DNA from: Rhyzopertha dominica
Taxonomy: Eukaryota > Arthropoda > Insecta > Coleoptera > Bostrichidae
Length of the DNA: 64,000 bases
NCBI GenBank assembly: GCA_025024175.1
Contig: QCXZ01000064.1
Span: 434,001 to 498,000 of the forward strand
Direction of reading: 5' to 3'
Below the pieces are notes generated by a model that was given only the letters and a program-made list of their open reading frames with translations, did no database searches and was not told the DNA's origin. Shown here piece by piece: positions 1 to 13,000 of the stretch. Every line of letters starts with the position of its first letter. Within the stretch, counting starts at the first letter, position 1. Both the position numbers and the translations under genes were made by a program.

Positions 1-1393
1 ATGTATAGTAATATCCGGTACTCAAAAGCGTGTGTTTTCACATTTATAATTGCTTACCAACCCCTACGAAACAAACGGCCGCAGGTAACAGGCCTAACAT
101 CAGGCTTCAACAATAACATGATTAGGGAAGTGCGTTCTGTTCATAAAAACGAACTTCCAGTAGTTCCGTTCTCACTTGATCACTTAAAGTTGATTGAATT
201 AAATTTGAAGTAATTACTAGATATTGGCATACAATAATGTCCAAAATAATCAATGTATACGGTTGGTCGAACTAAAATTTGCACCCTCCAAAATGCCCGC
301 TTTCTAAAATTATTTCTGCATTCCTCTAATGCCTTCAACAGGAGAAACATTAAATTGCTTGAGGCTCAATTAAAATTTGATTATTTAACTTCATTTTTTA
401 TTTCAGGAAATACGGAACCGGCCAGGAATTCTCGTCGTCCCAGTGAAGCAGACGTGAGATGGGAGCAGCGCAATGATAAACAATACTTAATCTAGTTATG
501 TACATTTTACCCATTTTGGACTGCAATTTGTCGTGGGCTGGCGACAAATTGGCAGTTACAAATTTTACTATCAATTACATGTAACATAAAACTAGTTAAT
601 ATAGCGTAGCCATTGTGAATAATTGTTTCGAGATGATGTGTTTCTTATTCTTTCGTCGATGGCTGTACTTCGCACTGCGTTCACATGGACCGGAAGTAAT
701 TCCTGAAGTTTGTACAACTTATTCAGGACCTCCCTTATTTGCAGTTGTCGTTGTATTAATAGAAATAAAAGTCTGATTGGAACCAAACGATGAGTTTTTA
801 TCCACGGAGCGTGTGTAATTTCTAGTCTTCGGGAGTTTGGAAAATTACGTTATCGGCAATTGCAGAGAAGTAGATATTCGGCACCGGCACATGCAAAACC
901 TGAACTAGTAGGTTGTGAAGTGCTCTGTTGGCTAATACCATAAATTTACACAACGTCAATAAAGTCTGAATAATTCTTGATGAATTTACTGGTTTATCAT
1001 CTGATAGAATGGTTTAATGTATTGGCGGATAACTGCCCAAAATCTGAAATGTTTTGTTCTTACGACAAGCACTCTTTAATTTCATGTTTTTATAGTTTCT
1101 TTAGTAAACAAAGGCAAGTATTTTCTAACGCAGATAAGTGATTGCCCAGAAACACAGATATTTAACAACTCGTAGAGATTTTAGTAATTGAATTGTACCA
1201 AACATTAAGATGAATATTACGAAATTATAAGGTCTATCATAGTAGAATTAGAACCATGTTAGCTCAATTCGCTACAGCGAATCAAGCAGTGACAGGTGGA
1301 AAACACATTATCATTACGCACATAGCTATATTCAATTTCAATAACATGCTTAATACAGCTTTTCCACAGTTCTTTCGTTATACTACTTACCTC
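1..1393. other. Intergenic, no gene seen
   Basis: Short open frames occur here, for example at 1-213 and 253-495, but none shows a recognisable domain or convincing splice sites. Bases about 950-1005 resemble a stretch near 54995-55040 (shared words such as AATTCTTGATGAA and TTACTGGTTT), so part of this segment is probably an old dispersed repeat. Confidence 0.5.
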
Positions 1394-2456
1394 TCAACGC
1401 ACTAAATCTACAACACCCGAACATAAACGCGGACGTGTATTGTTTCTTCGTATTCCTTTTTTAAACGTACTCCATACTAATTCAGTTAGGTTTAGGATGC
1501 AATAATACGGTGGCAAACGCATAACTATATGTCCATGTCCTTTCGCTAGTTCATCAACTCGATATTGTTTAGGTATGTTGAGATTTTTTATTATTGTCAA
1601 CAGATCTTTTTCATGTAATCAATTATTTCTATTTTTTGTAGCAGATGTTGGCACCTTGTTCATTAATTTTGAATGATAACTAGCGTTATCCATGACTATA
1701 ACAGATCCTGGTGGTAGCCTTGGCAGTAACTGTTGCTGAAACCAAGTTTCAAAAAGTGCAGAGTCCATGTCGCAATGGTAGTCAGCAGAACAATTTTGGA
1801 TCTGTTTCGCTGACAGTAATAAGCCATTTTCCACCCATCCATCACTTCCTCCCGCACGAAGAATTATAATTCTTTTTCCGTCTCGAAGGTGCTGCTTGCA
1901 GAACGCAGTTATTTGTCTCATCTGTCAGACCTTTTTTATCAAGTCGTGGGTGTCGTACCACGTTTCATCCAAATATACGATATTACGATTTTCTTGGCGG
2001 TACCTTCTGATTTCGTTTATATAATCCCATCTCATTCTTTTTAGTCGAGTTGATTCCATTATGGACGAACGTTGGTTTAATGTACTATAATTAAAACCGA
2101 TGCTCCTCAAGTATTTTCTGAACCACTCTTCGCAATAGCTTGTCATATCCTAATTCTAAAAGTTTTAATTTCAGACTTGCCGTAGTTGGAACTTTATTTT
2201 CCTTATAGATTTGGTAAATCACTTTTTTAATTTCTATCCCAAGCTCTTAAAATATTTAGAAATTTCTCCGAATTGCGTGATTTTCAATAACATCTCTCAA
2301 AGTCGTGTAGGGGACACCAACCGTTTCACTTGTCACTTTTAACGGAGCACTGCACTCTTTTTTTTATTAAAAATTGTATAAATTTTTAATGATTTCTTTG
2401 GCATCTTGGGTAAGGTAACGACGATTCCTCTTGTTTCCTTCAATTTGCACTTCCAT
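1394..2456 (-). pseudogene. IS630/Tc1-like DDE transposase pseudogene
   Basis: A decayed transposase read on the minus strand. One frame carries the three catalytic blocks in order: YLDETW (first Asp), VIVMDNASYHS (second Asp) and NLTELVW, in the position of the usual NPIELVW Glu block. The frame is broken by in-frame TGA codons at 1922-1924 and 1619-1621. Upstream, an ATG at 2456 opens a short N-terminal piece (starting MEVQIEGNKR) that soon stops, so frameshifts separate it from the catalytic part. The second Asp to Glu distance is long, as in a transposase family common in insect genomes. No clear terminal repeats were found. It looks inactive; the family call rests on motifs, the start is approximate. 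Confidence 0.75.
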
Positions 2457-4369
2457 GTCAGCGCCAGCAACTTCATACTGAGCGGTACTTGGAGCAGCTT
2501 TTTCCCAAGGACGGAACATTTTTCGCTTTTCTTGTCTCGCGCACAGAAATACTAAGACTGAATGCTAGTTTTGGCTTGACCGGTAGTGAACTTTAAATAA
2601 TCCGACCCTGCTTAACCATCTTCCGAAAATCGGACCTAAATTTATGGTAATGAGGTTATTTGTGGTAATTTGTGAGGGGCCGCCTGCTGTTCGAGATGAA
2701 AGATAAAGAGATTTGCATTACTATAACACTGAGCAAAAACTCATAAACCTCTCTACAAGAGTTAAGTCAAAATAAATACGAACAATATACAAGGGCGCAC
2801 AAAACATAATTCTGACAACTACATCAATAACATCCAACATAGCAGTTTCATCAGAGCTTATAGGAGGAACCATAGATGCAGTGTAACAGTCATCAACAGT
2901 GTTTCAGTGAAGGCAAGTAAAGACAAGGAGATTTTAATATTAAGTTAGCGAAGCATGTTCATGGATTAACAAAAAAATGTCTAACGACAGATAAACAATT
3001 GTGTTAGTTATGATATTTGAATAATACACTTTTACTCTATTAATTAGTAACGTATGGCTTTATTACACTTCTAACAGTCATACTTCATTAATTGTGAGCC
3101 AACTTTGCAAAAATTAAAGTGTACCTTCCCACTAAAATACCCCGATGCGGCTTCATTACCAAAACAAACTCCACGCAGTTTGCGACAGAGCGATAATTTC
3201 AAACAGCAATGAGGCAACTTTCTCGTCGTTTAACTGGGAACATCAGCAGCTAAAAAGCACTCCGGCTGCCACAGCCACGGGCAAATAAGGAAATATTGCG
3301 CGTGTCGTTTTTAAAATAAAATCCAATTTAAAACACAATGTAACAAACAACTTGCTCATAGTGGTTGGAAATGAAGTGGGCACCTAGCCCTTAAATAGCT
3401 GACTCAACCAGCGGACGTCTGGTAAAAGAGAAATATTTTAGATAAATAGAATGAAAGCCCACAAGGTTCACGTGAACGACTGCTATCTCATGAATGCATT
3501 TTTGCGTAGCATATTTACGTGGTTACCTGGCGACCTGCTGCCTAATCATATTAGGTACCTATATTAAGCAACACGGGAGTATGTGGAATGAAATATATGA
3601 TTAAAGGAAAAGGGCAGGGCAGGGCAGAATACTTTTCGAAAACCCAGAAAAAATCGAGTAAATTCCAGAAATAGGTTGTCCTCCTCCCCTGGCAACTATC
3701 ACGCTTAATTTTTGAATAGGAAAGAGAGATCATTTTCCATTTTTTTGTGATTCTCGCAACCATCTAACCTTGAAGAAATATAATCTCGCATACAAACTCT
3801 TTCCCCAACAACACATTTTTGCTTAGAATTCTGCTTTGGTTCAACCCCTAATCATTTTACTATCTGGAGGCAAAAGATCAAAATGCGGATGTCTCCCAAT
3901 ACCCAATATCAACATTGAAGAAGTAACACCTATAGTTCAATGAGATGTACATCTATAGTCAAACAAAAGATTACTGACCGCAAAATTTAAATCTAAACGT
4001 TTATTCTTACCTGAAGCATTCGACTGATGGTGAAATGATGGCGAGAAAATTTGTTCACTTGGCTTACAACAAACTTGAAATATATGATTCACTCGAGTAT
4101 TTATTAAATCAGATTCAAATATTCACATCGAATCGAAATCTTACTCCAATTCAGTTTTATTGACCTGTATTAGGAAGGACGAAGTTTGTAATGCCCTAAA
4201 ACGATCTAAAGATGCCTTTATTGCCAAAATTGGTAACATACATAGCTTTCTTTTAACGGGCTGCGCTACAATATTCGCAATTCCTCTTTTTCAAATTCAT
4301 AATCTTGCTTTACGTACGTAAGTCTTTTCGAATCACTAGAAGAAAGCGTATGTTTACCCGCCCATAAAA
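2457..4369. other. Intergenic, nothing recognised
   Basis: No coding potential was recognised on either strand. A patch around 3150-3300 is richer in GC than its surroundings but has no open frame with a known domain. Confidence 0.5.
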
Positions 4370-4798
4370 AAACGATCTAACTTAGGTCCACTACTATTTT
4401 TCATTTATGACAATGGTCTTAGATTATTTTCCAATATAAGGAATCTAAATGATTTGCATCGCGTTACAGAATGATCTCGATTCACTGAATCCATGATGTC
4501 TTTCTAATCACTTGAATCTAAATGTTTTGTGCTCCCTTTCTTTCGCAAACAAACTATGCTTAAGCTTGATTATGAAATCAATAGTACTATTTTGAAAAGA
4601 CTGGAGCAGTTCAAAGACCCTGGTGTTACATTTAACAATAAATTTACCTTAAGCAAGTATATCTCAAACATTACTGTCACGTCTTATAAGTCATACGACT
4701 TCATACAGGAGCGCCAGCTTTTAGAAAACCTCGTGGGTGCTCATGCTAACATAATCGTGAAAATAGTATCTATGAATCCGTCCAATAGAACTCAATAG
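4370..4798 (+). pseudogene. Non-LTR retrotransposon reverse transcriptase relic
   Basis: A fragment of a Jockey/CR1-like reverse transcriptase spread over shifted frames. The first recognisable block reads LGPLLFFIYDNGL, matching the usual GPLLF..INDL strand after the GVPQG motif. It is followed by a block like NDLDSLNP..CLSNHLNLNV and then by the longest open piece, whose FRKQ and KDPGVTFNNKFTLS parts match the C-terminal KDLGV region of this enzyme class. The YADD catalytic box is not visible between them. Endonuclease and 5' parts are absent, so this is a 5'-truncated, frameshifted copy. Confidence 0.6.
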
Positions 4799-5383
4799 GT
4801 ACACATGCAATATGACAGAAATATGTATGATGTAAATAGAAAGATACGTAAGAGGAAAAAAATAAGTACAAAAATGCTAGATTTGTCCTAGTGCCTTTGT
4901 TGGTACCAGCATTAGTCATCGACAAACTTTTTTATGAAAGAAACTGTGTTCAATTCACTACAGAACGAGAGGTAGAACATGGAGTATTCTTTTTTGAAAC
5001 AAAAGATATACGAAAAAATTATAAAATAATACTGTATTGGTAACGAAAACCAACCTCATCGGGGAGGTATATAAACTACGTCTCAAATCATTCGACACAA
5101 GTTAAAATAAACTTTGTAAAACAGATGAAACATAGAATTATTAAAATAAAATATTCACAATTTATTGAAAAAAATTTAAAAAATTAGAAAATTTACTAAT
5201 ACACAATTCATACCCGAGAGCGTTGATAAATAAAATCTTCTATTCTACTACTGACTTATCAACACTTCATGTAACGCAAACACAGCTAACGGTAGTATGT
5301 GTAGTAGTAGTAGTGACGTGGGGCAGAGGGTAAATNATNATCCTATGGTTGACAAAAACCTACAAACAGTAGATCATAGAATG

Positions 5384-5708
5384 TATGTATCCCTACCAAA
5401 CATTAATGGATTGACAACAAAATTATTCAGAACGTTTAAAAGATGAAAACATAAAAATTACAATTGAGAACAAGAAGCATGGCTCAACCCTACTCGCAAC
5501 ACTAAAATCAAAAATACCTGCAAAATATCATGCAAATGTTCTATAATATATGTTTGGAATGTGAGGATTGTGAAGGCAAGTACACATAGGACAGGTATCA
5601 CAATGGATGGTTAATAGATTGGCCGTCTACAAAAGCGATATAACTAAACAAAGGGATAGATGCTCACTTACTGAACACATGGACATCATATTAAGTGGGA
5701 TAATGTGA
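5384..5708 (+). pseudogene. Penelope-like element GIY-YIG endonuclease relic
   Basis: The plus strand holds the typical order of the C-terminal region of Penelope-like retroelements. A VSLPNINGLTTKLFRTFK block comes first. A Cys-rich CLECEDCEGKY segment follows, then IGQVSQWMVNRLAVYKSD, and finally CSLTEH. The IGQ is the second half of the GIY-YIG core and the EH pair matches the conserved Glu-His. At least one frameshift lies just before IGQ and another further upstream, so no functional protein can be made. The reverse transcriptase part was not found. Two N bases lie just upstream, at 5336 and 5339. Confidence 0.65.
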
Positions 5709-7056
5709 TAATTTAGGATAAAGAAAGTAATACAAACGAGAGATTAATACTTGAAATGGTTCACATAAATCAAAATTCCAATATAATAAATAAAAAAATC
5801 AGATATTAAAAAACTGAGCAACATTTCCACGTACTTGCTTTCACAAGAAATTCTAAAACAAGGTTGGGTGGGCTTGAATCATCTGACAGCACTGTAGACG
5901 CTCTAATTTGATAAATTTGACAAAGAGTTCTTTTTTTATATCTGTGATAAGTCAGTTTGAATTTATGGTACATGTGTTGAAGCCTATTTGGTCGTGGGTG
6001 CTCCGCACCCACAATTTACTTCTCGTGGGTGCTGGAGCACCCGAGCACCCATGGAGTCGGCGCCCCTGACTTCATATGTTTGTACGTCACAGTTCAACTA
6101 TGTTAAGTGATAAATCTTCAATTCCCATGTAAGTCATCTAGTACATATTTAACAATATTTTAGTTAATCCATTTTTTAAGTTTCTGAAAAATGCGGGTTT
6201 ACAGACTACTAATTTTACAATACTCGAAGGTTGAAGATATTAGTAGCAATTTCGTCTCCATGTTTACACTGTAAGACTTTTCTTTAATCCTGAAACGGAG
6301 GGGGAGAAATAATAGTTGAAGCTAATGAAATGATCAAAATGGGCTTGAAAAAATGTTACTGAAAAATTATACCGTCAAGAAGATGCAGAAGAAAAGGTTC
6401 CATAAGATTGAAGAACAGGAAACTATTGTTAGAGGGCAAAAATACAAAAGAAACTCGACAAACGGAAATGTAATAACAGAAAAAAATCATGTTGCTGGGA
6501 AGATGTACATTTCTAAGAGAAAGAAGACTGAAAACCCGACAGCTGGGCAAAATTTGTAAAGAGACATATAAACTGAAATGTTTTCAAAAAATTCAATATT
6601 GTTGTTAATTGCATGGACATTATTATAACAGAATTTGTTAATTTTATCGGTGGGGTTATTCTTTGATTCTTTTTCGTCTAAAGTTAACTTCTTACAGTGC
6701 GTTTTATTTAAAATAGTTTTCTGTAAACGGGTGTTAACCTGTTAGAAAATAAAGGCTATCATTACTATAATCACATTAGACTAGTTAAACTAGTGCTTAC
6801 GCTTGCGCTTCGAGGTTTGCATTTTATGTTTTTGATGGAAAACCACTCGGAAATAAAGGTCTGAAGATAATTAGGCCATCAAGCGTTTAGGCAGTATCTA
6901 AGGAAAGCTACTTAAATTACCTTTCATCTTTCACTTACCCCAAGTTCTCTCCTCAGCCCCAACAACGAGTCCACATCAAAACTGGCGAGAAAGTAATAAA
7001 ACCATCATGAATTATTAGTCAGTAAAAACCGGCCGTATAACACACCAACCCGCTGT
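5709..7056. other. Intergenic, no gene seen
   Basis: A 68-codon Lys-rich open frame at 6353-6559 has no recognisable domain and is probably chance. Downstream on the minus strand is the 3' flank of the METTL25-like gene. Confidence 0.5.
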
Positions 7057-10000
7057 TTATAGTTTGTTGGCCACCAGAGCGTAACACCTGGGAGAAATAC
7101 GATCATCCGTCACCCTATAAGCGCGACAATCGACCCCTTGCTCCCTCAAGAACACCACCCTGTCCAGCAAAACCACGTTCTCGCACAGGCCCTGAATGGA
7201 AGATTGCAGGGAGTCCAGCAGCTCGAGCAAACGCGATTTTTCTTTGTGCTCCTGCCAGGCGTCCAGGAACTTTTCTTTGAATTTTTGACTGTCGATCAAA
7301 TTGACGTGACCTCCGTCAGCCAGGGAGTGGGTGGCTTTTAGGCTGTCGATGTAGGTTTCGATGGTGTTGCACCCCGCTGTCGGGGCAAAGCGTGATTTCC
7401 GCCTTTTTCGGGACAAGGACCAGTTTTCTGTAACAAAGAAGTGCACTGCTTAATCTCAGGGGTATATTGATATGAAATTTATTCAACATAAAGTCGATTA
7501 ACATTTTTTTTACTTCTGCCTGATTACTTCATAACTGATCAATTTTTCTTCAAATTTAACTCTTTCTCAGCCATGCAATTTTAAAAANTTCACAGTACAA
7601 ACTTTTCAATAAATTTGTTTTGTTTAGCTGATAAATTACATTGAAATGCGGGAAAGACTATTGCGGCAATATTTTTTGGTGATTTATGTGGTTAAAGCAA
7701 AATTTAAACAAATGGCACTAGCAAGAAATATCACAACTCAATAAACAGTAATCTTCCTCGGTACACACAAGACACAAAATAAAAAAGGAATATTTTCCTT
7801 GAATTCTGAAGAAAAGCTAATCAGGATGACGCACTAATTTAAATTTATCTTGCAGATAGAGAAACTGTCTTAAAAACCTGAGGTTGACAATGTAACAAAA
7901 CGTTAGTTGTAGGTAGGTCCAGCGAATGGTTGTGAAAAAAACTGCAGTTGAATGACAAGTTGTATATTTTCGATTTGTAATTACAGAACGTTATAAAACA
8001 GGAAAAAGAAAAAATACTATATATAATATAAAAAAGACGTCGAGGTACGACCAAATTGCACCAGAAATTTTAAAAATTATAGGCCATAATGGAGGAAAGT
8101 GTTAACAATAATATTGAATATGGCATGGAATAAAGAAGCTGTACCAGAGGTACCAATCCATAAAACAGGAGACACAAAAGGATGTGGGAACTATAGAGAA
8201 AATTACATTGTTAAAATGTAAAGTTCTGGGAGAAATAACGAATAATGTTAGCGATTTATTTTTGAAGTTTTGAGCATGCTGTTGTACCTCCAAGTTTATA
8301 CTACTGAGTATCCGATGATACTGAATAAATTCAACCTATTGCTTTTGTCAGACGACATCATTAATGTCGGTTTACACATATAGTAAACCACATATTAGCA
8401 TACAGGGCATTTGCAAAGACTTAAGTACGTCATTTACCACAGTTAAAAGGATTCTTAGAGAAAACACCAAAAGCACCGATATCATATTCCGCTAGACCAA
8501 GCTTCGAAAGAATATTATAATAATCGCAGGTTAAACTTCTGTCATTGGCTGAAAAGTATGATACGAGAAAACCTTAACGACATAAAGATATTTGCGTTAC
8601 ACAGTTACAAGTTGATGCATTTGCGAGAATTAAAAATAACAACATATTAGCGAGAAAGTTAAAATAGCAGACTTTCCCCAAAGAAAAAAAATANCGGCTA
8701 CAGGAAGTTTATGGGAGGAATATTCGTTGTTTGTTTGGTTATATACCTTGCAAAATATATTTTACGTCTCAGTTCTACCAAATAATCCATACAACTGCAA
8801 AACTATATTGACAAATATACGTGTTTTGAAATTTTATGATTTCTCGGAATGTTGCCCTCAATATGAAGGAACTTGTAAACGAAAACACACGGCAACCTGA
8901 AGTATTTATGCGTACCTTAGCCTTATGACACGTTGGGAATAGAACTAGGTTTTATTGGGCCCCCGGGAACATGTAGTCGTTAATTGCATTTGGGGAACAC
9001 TGCTCCGTAACGTTCCCTTTTACCCTTGAATGAAATCGTTAGAATTTAACGTGCAAAGCTTGAACAGTGTTCTTAATGCATGACAAAAATCACTCACGCT
9101 ACAAGAACACTGCAATTAAAAGCATATAGAGAGAATGTCGATAAAATAACGTATAAAATTCAAAATATTAGTAGAAAAGTATAATCTGGATATCAAATCA
9201 AATTATATATACAGGTATTAGTAATATCTCTACTATGTTTTAGAAGAATGAAAGCAGTGGAAGTAGTTAAGAGTGCAACTGACTTCAAAGATTGATTACT
9301 GAAATATTAGTGTACCTATATGTTTTAAAATAATGAAAAAATAGTATGTCTCAACACTTTTTTACAGAATTCTAGACGTTTTCCCTTTTAATAACAAATT
9401 TTACTATGCTATGTTTACTGGCTGTACATAAAACATAATATTTGCAGCCATTTCGAATGCACCGAAATGCGACTAAACCAAACTAGACTGATTTGTAACT
9501 AACTCGTTCTATTATCAGGCCCTGCAACCTCTTCTCAAGAGAAACTCGATTATGTGTAGTATTTAAGCGCTAATTGTTGTTAATTGAATAGAATGTTGTT
9601 CCGGGCACACATGCTGTCGTTCCACGGATATATAATCGTTTAATATAGTGTAACAGACAAAATTATCGTCTCATGACGTTTCCTGGAAATTCTAAAGACA
9701 ACATTCCGAATTAATAGTTTGACTAAAGAGCATGGACACACAGTTTTGCGGCTACTGTCGTACATAAAAGAAAATCATTCTAGTAGTCGAAATTTAAAAA
9801 AAAGGAAACTTGCCGATAAACCATGAACTAAAACGACAGTTTTCATGTGGTTATTTGGTTTGGTAGGCAGATATTTTTATTGAAAATACGATTCACAGCC
9901 ACAGAGAGGGGTCAAAAGATGTTCAACGAACCGTAAAATATTTGCCAAACCCAGATGTAAAGGCAGTTAAACGAACTCGACTTGCAGATATTACTTGTTT

Positions 10001-13000
10001 GTCTTGTAGTAACTCAATAAAATACCGAATTAAGTTATATTCATAAACGGCCGTTTGGTTTGGATGTTTTTCTTCAAGAAAGAACGAGGAAGTATGAACC
10101 TCTGAAACGCCCACACACATAGCTAAAGAGTGTATATACAGGGTGATTTTTTGAAAACTTCACACCTTAAATAACTTTAAATAGAGGAAAAATTTAAAAT
10201 TTTGCAAAAACAGGTAAACTTTTGTTTGCAAGGGGACAACTTTTGAGATAAGTTTTTAATGGATAGCGGGGTAGATACCCCTTCAAAAATTTTAAATAAA
10301 CTACCCATCTTACGATACATCATTTAAAAGCTTATTACACAAGGAGTCTTGCTATGTAATTAGTTTTACTATTTTTTACCCATTGACGGGGTAGTGGGTC
10401 AAAAAGTGCATTGTAGCAAGTGGCTTATAAAATGGAATATTTTGGACTTTTTTTAACAAAATTTATTGTTTAACTTGTTAAAAAATAATTGTTACACCTA
10501 AGCAAAATGTCAAAAATACTTAAAATTTTCTTTCGACATTACTTGATATTGCAACTCGACAGTTTATACTGAATTGGCTAAATAATTATCTACTTTGTGT
10601 TTCCAATTTTTTGTTCCAACTTTTTGGCTACTTCTTTGGCACGACCATCTTTTTGTTCACATTCCTTTTTATAAATCGCGTGAAATTTTAAAGTGAGAGT
10701 CCAAGTGGTAATGGTTTATTCAACTGCCGAAAGGGTAGAAATAATTTATATTTACGGTGCTGAGCATAGCTGTGCTCGTGCGTCAGCAAGGGTGTTTAAC
10801 GAACGGCACCCCGATAAAAATGTTGACGCTAGGTACATTCTCGATCTCGTGCAGAAATTTCAAGACACTGGATCTGTAGTAAACAAAAAAAGGGCAGGGA
10901 ATAGAGTCGTTGATGAAATGGCCCAACTTGAAGTACTAGGTCATTTTGCAATGGATCCAACTAGCTCTTTGCGTAACATTTCTACAGCCACTGGACTTTC
11001 TTATTCATCTGTAAGGAAAGTTACAAAACTGCACAAATTCCATCCCTATAAGATGAAAACTCTCCAGGAACTCGGCGAAGATGACTTCGATAGAAGACTG
11101 CAATTTTGCGAAATTATGACAGAAAAGATTATAGTAAATCCAAATCTAATAAAAAATATCTGCTTCAGTGATGAATGCACATTTTTTTTGAAAGGCTCTG
11201 TAAATAAACATAACGTCGGGTACTGGAGTGACGAAGATCCTTATATTTTTCGAGAAGGTCATACACAAGTTTCTCAGAAGCTGAACGTCTGGGCTGGAAT
11301 ACTTGGCAACGCAATTGTAGGTCCAATTTTCATTGATGGGAGGCTAAATGGGGGAATGTATTTAGAATTACTTGATAACGTTATTGATCCTATAATCACA
11401 GAGCAATTAGAAAACCAACGTGAGCCTGAAGGAAATCCAATGTTGGATGAATACGAATTGTTTTACCAACATGATGGAGCCCCACCGCATTACGAAATTA
11501 ATGTGCGAAATTGGTTAAATCATAGATTTCCTCGTCACTGGATTGGTAGGCGTGGAACAATTGAATGCCCGCCATGATCACCCGATTTGACTGCTTTAGA
11601 TTTCTTTCTATGGGGTCATTTAAAATCTGTGGTTTACAAAACACAACCTACTAGCCTGGACGATCTACGAGAAAGAATTATTAACGAGTGCAGGAGGATT
11701 CCACCTGAAACTTTCCGAAAAGTGCAGCAGGAGTTTGAGAACCGTCTGTATTATTGTATGAAAACAGGTGGTGCACATTTTGAGAATCTATTGTAAGGTT
11801 TGAATTTCTATGGTTTTGTTCACACTGTTTTTGGAGTAATTTTTCTTTTTCGTGGACATGGACTTTCTAAAAAATTACATGATAAATACTTTAATGTTAA
11901 AAGAAAATTTTCAGTATTCTGGGAGTTTTTTAAGTGTCATATTTTTTACAAGTTGTTTGTTTAAATTTTGGGCTCTCGTAAGGACAAATTTTATTTCCGC
12001 TCTAAAATAAAATACATTTTGTTGAAAAGAGTCCAAAATATTCAATTTAATAAGCAACCTGTTTCGTAGGCACTATTAATCTATTACCCCGTCAATAAGT
12101 TAAACGTGGTAAAACTAATTAAATGGCCAGACTCTTTGGGAAATAAGCTTTCAAATGATGTATCACAAGATGGATAGTTCCATTTAAAATTTTTAAAGGG
12201 GTGTCTACCCTGCTCAAAGAGTAAGCGCTATCCATTAAAAACTTATCTCAAAAGTTGTCCCCTTGCAAACAAAAGTTTACCTGTTTTTGCAAATTTTTAA
12301 ATTTTTGCTATATTTAAAGTTATTTAAGGTGTGAAGTTTCCAAAAAATCACCCTGTATATAAGAAATATATGACAAAAACATATGATTGCAAAATTGTGA
12401 AGTAGTGAAACTTTTTTGATCAGTTTGATCTCCGCAACAGTTTAAAAAGCGCACCAACTTATAAAGAACTGTCGACAACAATAGACATTAACTCACCTTT
12501 ATTAGCAACCTCTTCCAAAGTTGCTCGAAGCAGCCAATTTGTAATACGTTCTTCTTTCTTCTCTTCAGTTATATCAACAACTCTAGCGGAAGCTTGCTGA
12601 CACGCCAACCTTAGGAAGTACGAACGTAAAAAATTGTCACCTTCAAATTTCTTGTGCACCTCTTTAAGTGTTTCTGATGCAGGAAAATTAGGAAACTGTT
12701 CTCTATCCCCACTAATTTTTATCCCCTGCAGGCGATGGTAGCAACATGGCATTACAACCAACGCTTTAACAAATTCCAGCTGCAGAAATAGCCTCAATAC
12801 TGTGATACTTAAATCAGCACAAGCGTGTAGCCCAACCAGCACACATTCATCTATTGCGTGGAAGTGTTTTTCTAAAAGAATGCGTATTTCTTCCGCCGAT
12901 TTATCGGTAACAAAGAATTCTTCAAACTTAACATAAGGTTTACTATCGGGATGTAATTTATCTTGTCTAGAGATCGCTAATTTAAACTTGTCTTTGTCAC

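Larger units (their letters stand above)
10139..12355 (+). mobile_element. Mariner-type DD41D element, full length, long TIRs
   Basis: A complete element of 2217 bp, flanked on both sides by TA (10137-10138 and 12356-12357), the expected target duplication. It begins CAGGGTGATTTTTTG and ends with the inverted match. The inverted repeats are long: about 334 bp on the left (10139-10472) and about 344 bp on the right (12012-12355), imperfect but alignable along their length. Classical mariner TIRs are about 30 bp. The element carries one transposase gene, which has an in-frame stop. It lies in the last intron of the METTL25-like gene, 141 bp from the exon 3 donor, with its gene on the opposite strand. 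A second copy lies at 47101-48990. Confidence 0.9.

Noticed and set aside
6353..6559. Lys-rich 68-codon frame with a complementary minus-strand frame
   Set aside because: Low-complexity AAA/GAA-rich sequence explains both. No family resemblance.
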